Shown: positions 8,028 through 12,027 of the stretch, in pieces
How positions within the stretch are numbered: position 1 is the first letter of the stretch
How the letters are laid out: every line of letters starts with the position of its first letter
Assembly (NCBI GenBank): GCA_902492005.1
Contig: CABUJV010000051.1
Location: forward strand, 1 to 12,027
Reading direction: 5' to 3'
DNA length: 12,027 bases
Source of the DNA: an uncultured Eubacteriales bacterium
GTDB lineage: Bacteria > Bacillota > Clostridia > Oscillospirales > Oscillospiraceae
Notes under the pieces: model-generated
Told to the model about the DNA's origin: nothing
Databases searched by the model: none
What the model saw: only the letters and a program-made list of their open reading frames with translations
Translations under genes and position numbers: made by a program

Positions 8028-8099
8028 GGTAAAATTCCCAAACGGGGATTATACCACAAAGCCCTCCATATAAAAAGCCCAATGTGTCATTTACCGGGA
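8024..8099. repeat. 10-bp inverted repeat flanking the mraY promoter
   Basis: TCCCGGTAAA (8024-8033) and its exact complement TTTACCGGGA (8090-8099) are 56 bp apart. In leftward RNA the first arm lies 4 nt after the murE stop codon and the second overlaps the mraY ribosome-binding site. The promoter sits in the loop. Confidence 0.75.
8048..8076 (-). promoter_or_regulatory. Internal promoter for mraY and downstream genes
   Basis: The minus strand has a perfect -10 TATAAT (8053-8048) preceded by TGG (8056-8054), making an extended -10. The -35 region at 17 nt spacing (8076-8071, TTTTTA) is poor, as is usual for extended -10 promoters. Transcription would begin near 8041, giving a leader of about 28 nt with the mraY ribosome-binding site. 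It would drive mraY-ftsW-murG-murA-ftsQ independently of murE. Confidence 0.72.
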
Positions 8100-8103
8100 C
8101 TTT

Positions 8104-9546
8104 TCACTTGGAAAAGTACGCCGCCACCTCTTCCCGCTCGTCCAGGTGCCGCTGTACCCCGTCGATCTCCTGATAGGTCTCGTGGCCCTTGCCCGCCAGC
8201 ACCACCACGTCGCCGGGCCCGGCCTGAGCCAGGGCCAGACGGATGGCCGCGCGGCGGTCGGGCTCTACCAGGGGCGGAGCGGCGGCCTCGCCCATGCCCG
8301 CCAGGATGTCGCGGAGGATGGCCTCCGGCTCCTCGGTGCGGGGATTATCCGAGGTGACCACGCACAGATCGGCCAGGCTGGCCGCCACCGCCCCCATCAG
8401 GGGCCGCTTGGTCCGGTCCCGGTCGCCGCCGCAGCCGAACAGGCAGATGACCCGGTGGTCGGTCAGGTCCCGGACGGTGGTGAGAATGTTCTCCAGGGCG
8501 TCGGGGGTATGGGCGTAGTCGATGATGACGGTATAGGCCGCTGGGACGGGAACCACCTCGATGCGGCCCTTCACCCCCTGAGCCGCCCGCAGGGCGGCAA
8601 TGACGCCGGGCAGCTCCGCCCCCAGGTTGAGGGCGCAGGCCACCACGCCCAGGGCGTTGTAAATGGTAAATCCGCCGGGGATGGGGAGAAACACCCGGCC
8701 GATGGCCCCCCTGACCACCGCTTCAAACTCCACATGGCTGGGGAACAGCCGGATGTTCTTGGCCACCAGGTCGGCCTCGTCCTTCCGCTCGGAGTAGGTG
8801 AACACCGGGCAGGGCGCGGTCCGGGCGTAATACCGCCCGGCCTCGTCGTCCAGGTTGAGGACGGCCAGCTCGGACTGCTCGAACAGCCGTCCCTTGGCCG
8901 CCCGGTAGACCTCCATGGTCCCGTGAAAATCCAAATGGTCCTGGGTCAGGTTGGTGAAAATCCCGGCAGCAAAGCGAATGCCACGGACCCGGTGAAGCAC
9001 CAGGGCATGGGAGGAGACCTCCATCACCACGTGGGTGCAGCCCGCGTCGGCCATCTGCCGCAGCAGCGCCTGGAGCTCGTAGGATTCGGGGGTGGTCCGG
9101 TGGGCGGGGAGGACCTCCTCCCCGATCATGTTCTGGTTGGTGCCGATGAGCCCCACCTTGGCCTTCAGGGCCCCCTCCAGCGCCGCCTTCAGCAGGTAGG
9201 TGGTGGTAGTCTTGCCGTTGGTGCCGGTCACCCCGACGCAGGTCATAGCCTCCGCCGGGCGGCCGAACCAGTTGGCCGACACGTCGGCCAGGGCGGCCCG
9301 GGTGTCGCCGGCCACCAGCCACGGGCCGTCGAAGTCCGGCGCGCTCTGGCACAGAACGGCGGCGGCCCCTTTCTCCAGGGCCTCCCGGATGTGACGGTGT
9401 CCGTCGGTCTTATAGCCGGACAGCGCCGCGAAGAGGGCTCCCGGCTTGAGGTCCCGGGTGTCATAGCTGATCCCGGTGATTTTCACGTCCCCGGCCGCCC
9501 GGCACTCTGTGAGCGCCACGCCGGACAGCAGTTCCTGCAGATTCAA
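8104..9546 (-). CDS. murE: UDP-MurNAc-tripeptide synthetase MurE, meso-diaminopimelate type
   Basis: MurE is the cytoplasmic Mur ligase that adds the third amino acid to UDP-MurNAc-L-Ala-D-Glu using ATP. The 480-residue product is full length, with the N-terminal uridine-binding domain (SYDTRDLKPGALFAAL, 27-42), the P-loop GTNGKTTT (108-115), TTPES (151-155), EVSSHAL (176-182), the lysine that is carbamylated in the family (K218 in AAKGRLF) and AGKGHE (451-456). The DNPR motif at 400-403 is the known marker of meso-diaminopimelate selectivity, so the organism should have A1-gamma type peptidoglycan. The start is TTG 9546 with AGGAGGTG (9562-9555) 8 nt upstream; no ATG fits. It lies 24 nt after the PBP gene. 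The next gene would normally be murF, which is missing. Confidence 0.97.
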   Translation of the reverse strand: MNLQELLSGVALTECRAAGDVKITGISYDTRDLKPGALFAALSGYKTDGHRHIREALEKGAAAVLCQSAPDFDGPWLVAGDTRAALADVSANWFGRPAEAMTCVGVTGTNGKTTTTYLLKAALEGALKAKVGLIGTNQNMIGEEVLPAHRTTPESYELQALLRQMADAGCTHVVMEVSSHALVLHRVRGIRFAAGIFTNLTQDHLDFHGTMEVYRAAKGRLFEQSELAVLNLDDEAGRYYARTAPCPVFTYSERKDEADLVAKNIRLFPSHVEFEAVVRGAIGRVFLPIPGGFTIYNALGVVACALNLGAELPGVIAALRAAQGVKGRIEVVPVPAAYTVIIDYAHTPDALENILTTVRDLTDHRVICLFGCGGDRDRTKRPLMGAVAASLADLCVVTSDNPRTEEPEAILRDILAGMGEAAAPPLVEPDRRAAIRLALAQAGPGDVVVLAGKGHETYQEIDGVQRHLDEREEVAAYFSK

Positions 9547-9554
9547 TCCGCTTT

Positions 9555-9562
9555 CACCTCCT
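9555..9562 (-). promoter_or_regulatory. Ribosome-binding site for the TTG start of murE
   Basis: AGGAGGTG lies 8 nt before TTG 9546. The strong match supports the TTG as the real start and fits reinitiation just after the PBP stop codon (9573-9571). Confidence 0.85.
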
Positions 9563-9570
9563 GGGGAGAA

Positions 9571-12027
9571 TCACCGTATGCCGGTGTTGTTGGCGTAGTC
9601 CTGGATATCGGTGTCGATGAACTGAACGTCCACCACTGTGCCCGGCTCCACCAGGGCGCCCGCTGGGATGGACTGCCCGATCGCCACGGTGGAGGAAGAG
9701 GAGTAGCTGCCGCCGCTGCCCGAGGGCCGCAGGTACAGCCCCGCCTTGGCAAAGGCGGTCTGGGCGCTCTCCAGCGTTTTGCCCGACACGTCGGGCACCG
9801 ATACCTGGTCGGTGGGCTTTTCCTCGCCCAGATAGAGGACCACCTGGCTGCTGCCGGGGATGGAGGCCCCCTGAGCGGGAATCTGGTCGGTGACCACGCC
9901 GCCCTCGCCCACCGTCCGCCACTGCAGCCCCTTCTGCTTGAGCAGGTCCTGGGCGTCGCTGAGGGAGAGCTCGGTGACCTTGGGTACCACCACGTCGGCC
10001 AGTTCGTCCGCCTTGTACTGCTTCTCCACCCCCAGGTAGTCCAGGATATCGGCAATCAGCTCTCCGGCCATGGGGGCGGCCATGTTGCCGCCGCTGATGT
10101 AGTAGCCGCCGGCGGTCAGGTTGGAGCCGGGGACGGCGGGCTTGGGGTGGTCGTAGCCCAGCAGCACCACGATCTGCGGGTCCTCTGCCGGGGCCACCCC
10201 CAGGAAGGAGACGATCAGCCGCCCGGTGGTCTTGGTCTGGTTGGTCTCGGAGGTGCCGGTCTTGCCGCCGATGCTGTAGCCCGCCTGGTAGGCGTTTTTG
10301 CCGGTTCCGCCGTCCATGACCACGCTGCCCAGAATGGAGCGCACTTGGGCGGAGGTCTCCTCGCTGATGACCTGCCGCACCTCGGTGGGCTGGACAGACT
10401 GAATCACGTTGCCGTCGGAGTCGGTGATGGACTGGACCACGTAGGGCTGTATCAGGTGGCCGCCGTTGACGGCTGCGCAGGCGGCGGTAATCATCTGAAT
10501 GGGAGTGATCTGGAACCGCTGGCCGAAGGAGGCGGTGGCCAGGGAGGCGATGCCCAGCTCGCTGACGAATTCCTCCTCATCCCAGAACTGGCTCTGCCCC
10601 TCGCCCTGCAGGTCGATGCCGGTGCGCTCCATCAGGCCGTAATTCTCCAGGTACTCCCAGAACTTTTCCGCCCCCAGCCGCTGGCCGATCTCGATGAAGG
10701 CCGGGTTGCAGGAGTTCATCACCGCCTGGCGCAGGGTCTGGTCTCCGTGGCCCTCCCGCTTGGAGCACCGGATGGGCCAGTTGGCCACCTGCTTCACGCC
10801 GGAGCAGTAGAAGTGGTCGGACTCGCTGACCACCCCCTCCTCCAGGGCGGCGGAGAGGACCAGGGTCTTGAAGGTGGAGCCGGGCTCATAGGTGTCGTTG
10901 AGGGCCTTGTTGCGCCACTGGGAATACTGGGCGTCCTGAAGAGCCTTGGCGTAGGCCTCGTCGTTGGAGCCGGGATCGTTCCGCACCGACTCCACGTAGC
11001 TGGACAGCACCGAGTCGGTGATCTCCCGGGGGCTGTTCAGATCATAGTCCGGGCTGGAGGCCATGGCCAGCACCGCGCCGGTGTTGGGATCCATGACGAT
11101 GCAGAAGGCCCCCTCCTGCACATCGTATTTGGCGATGCCCTCGTCTATAACCCGCTGGGCGTAGCTCTGGATGGTGTTGTCGATGGTCAGGTGCAGGTCG
11201 CCGCCGGCGATGGCGTCGATGTAGTTTTCGTAGCTGGAGAGCATCTCGGTGCCGGCAGCGTTTTTGGCGGTGACCACCCGGCCGGCCTTGCCGGCCAGAG
11301 CGCTCTCGTACTGGGCCTCCACGCCGTAGGCGCCTTTGTTGTTGTCGTTGACGTTGACCCAGCCCACCACGTGGGCGGCCAGATCGGAGGAGGGGTAGTA
11401 GCGCTTGGTATCCGGCTCCACATACACGCCGGGATAGAGCTGATAGTCGCTGATGAACTGCCGGACCTGGGTGGTGATGTCGTCCTCCACCCGCCACTTG
11501 ACCACCTCATACTGGACCGTGGTGTTCTCCATGCGCTTGAGGATCTTTTCCTCCTCCACGTCCAGGATCTGGGACAAACCCTGAGCGATGAATTCGGCGT
11601 AATTGCCGCTCTGGGCGGCGATTTCGGCATCGGTGAGGACATAGCCCTTTTTCTCTTTTTCCTCCTGAGTGAGTCCGGCGCCCTTTTCCAGCTTGACCGC
11701 CGCCCGCTCGGCCGCCGACTTCTCCCCCTCCACGATGTCCTTGGGGGAGATGACGATGTTGTGAACGTCGGCGGAGACGGCCAGCCGGTTGCCCTTGGCG
11801 TCGTAAATGGTCCCCCGGGGCGCGGTCACCAGCAGGTCCCGGGTCTGCTGGTCAATGGCCTGTTCCTCCAGCGCGTCGTGCTGGTTGATCTGCACGTCCC
11901 ACAGCTTCCAGAACAGCGGGATAAATACGACCACCCCGAAGATCACCATCAAAAAAATGGTGCGGCCCAGGATGGTCCGGTTGGCCCGGCGGTCACCGGA
12001 CCGGGATTCTGTTTTGTGCGTTCTTTC
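9571..12027 (-). CDS. spoVD: Class B penicillin-binding protein (SpoVD/FtsI type) with two PASTA domains, 5' end cut by window edge
   Basis: Class B PBPs are membrane-anchored transpeptidases that cross-link peptidoglycan and work with a SEDS polymerase such as the FtsW encoded nearby. The frame is open to the right edge: 818 residues are visible and only a short cytoplasmic N-terminus should be missing. TTG 11952 and ATG 11949 are internal, since the upstream basic stretch (NRTILGRTIFLMV) continues into the membrane anchor. Numbering visible residues: membrane helix about 24-42, dimerisation domain beginning TAPRGTIYD (68-76), active site S384-x-x-K387 in GSTFK, S439-x-N441, and K589-T-G591. 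Two PASTA repeats follow (about 677-733 and 740-804), then a short tail. A charged Lys/Glu insert (about 100-128) lies in the dimerisation domain. SpoVD, PBP2B and FtsI cannot be separated with certainty; adjacency to murE favours the SpoVD/PBP2B group. Confidence 0.95.
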   Translation of the reverse strand, partial: ERTHKTESRSGDRRANRTILGRTIFLMVIFGVVVFIPLFWKLWDVQINQHDALEEQAIDQQTRDLLVTAPRGTIYDAKGNRLAVSADVHNIVISPKDIVEGEKSAAERAAVKLEKGAGLTQEEKEKKGYVLTDAEIAAQSGNYAEFIAQGLSQILDVEEEKILKRMENTTVQYEVVKWRVEDDITTQVRQFISDYQLYPGVYVEPDTKRYYPSSDLAAHVVGWVNVNDNNKGAYGVEAQYESALAGKAGRVVTAKNAAGTEMLSSYENYIDAIAGGDLHLTIDNTIQSYAQRVIDEGIAKYDVQEGAFCIVMDPNTGAVLAMASSPDYDLNSPREITDSVLSSYVESVRNDPGSNDEAYAKALQDAQYSQWRNKALNDTYEPGSTFKTLVLSAALEEGVVSESDHFYCSGVKQVANWPIRCSKREGHGDQTLRQAVMNSCNPAFIEIGQRLGAEKFWEYLENYGLMERTGIDLQGEGQSQFWDEEEFVSELGIASLATASFGQRFQITPIQMITAACAAVNGGHLIQPYVVQSITDSDGNVIQSVQPTEVRQVISEETSAQVRSILGSVVMDGGTGKNAYQAGYSIGGKTGTSETNQTKTTGRLIVSFLGVAPAEDPQIVVLLGYDHPKPAVPGSNLTAGGYYISGGNMAAPMAGELIADILDYLGVEKQYKADELADVVVPKVTELSLSDAQDLLKQKGLQWRTVGEGGVVTDQIPAQGASIPGSSQVVLYLGEEKPTDQVSVPDVSGKTLESAQTAFAKAGLYLRPSGSGGSYSSSSTVAIGQSIPAGALVEPGTVVDVQFIDTDIQDYANNTGIR

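Noticed and set aside
8014..8082. N-terminal extension of mraY to 8082
   Set aside because: It reads through the TATAAT promoter and the ribosome-binding site, and MraY proteins begin at the hydrophobic MRLLIAAL segment.

Overview
This window is a stretch of the division and cell-wall (dcw) cluster of a high-GC, Gram-positive-type anaerobe. The most likely source is the Clostridia, family Oscillospiraceae (Flavonifractor, Lawsonibacter or Intestinimonas-like). The grounds are the protein styles: a SpoVD-type class B PBP with PASTA domains, a MurE carrying the DNPR motif of meso-diaminopimelate ligases, an FtsQ/DivIB with a very basic N-terminus, strong AGGAGG ribosome-binding sites and frequent TTG starts. 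The genus is inferred from general familiarity, not from a search. Every gene lies on the minus strand, so transcription runs from the right edge to the left.

Layout in transcription order: a class B penicillin-binding protein (12027-9571, its 5' end cut by the window edge), murE (9546-8104), a roughly 90-nt gap with a strong promoter, mraY (8013-7018), ftsW/spoVE (6981-5764), murG (5751-4630), murA (4556-3300), ftsQ/divIB (3204-2431), a 164-nt gap with a strong promoter, ftsZ (2266-1130), and an intrinsic terminator (1117-1082) that closes the cluster. Beyond it, with its own consensus promoter and a long structured leader, is a CorA-family divalent-cation transporter (896-1), whose 3' end is cut by the left edge.

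Together the genes cover cytoplasmic precursor synthesis (MurA first step, MurE third amino acid), the membrane steps (MraY lipid I, MurG lipid II), polymerisation and cross-linking by a SEDS-class B PBP pair (FtsW plus PBP), and the divisome scaffold (FtsQ, FtsZ). Compared with the usual Firmicutes order, murF is missing between murE and mraY, murD between mraY and ftsW, and ftsA before ftsZ. murA occupies the place where murB usually lies.

No mobile element, CRISPR array, tRNA or rRNA is visible, and no undescribed multi-gene system is apparent. The points most worth a second look are regulatory: (1) the corA leader, which can form mutually exclusive helices near the ribosome-binding region and does not match a riboswitch class I can name; (2) a 10-bp inverted repeat flanking the mraY promoter, whose distal arm covers the mraY ribosome-binding site only in read-through transcripts from murE. 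Several start codons (murE, murG, corA TTG; murA and mraY internal ATG) were assigned from ribosome-binding sites and family N-termini.
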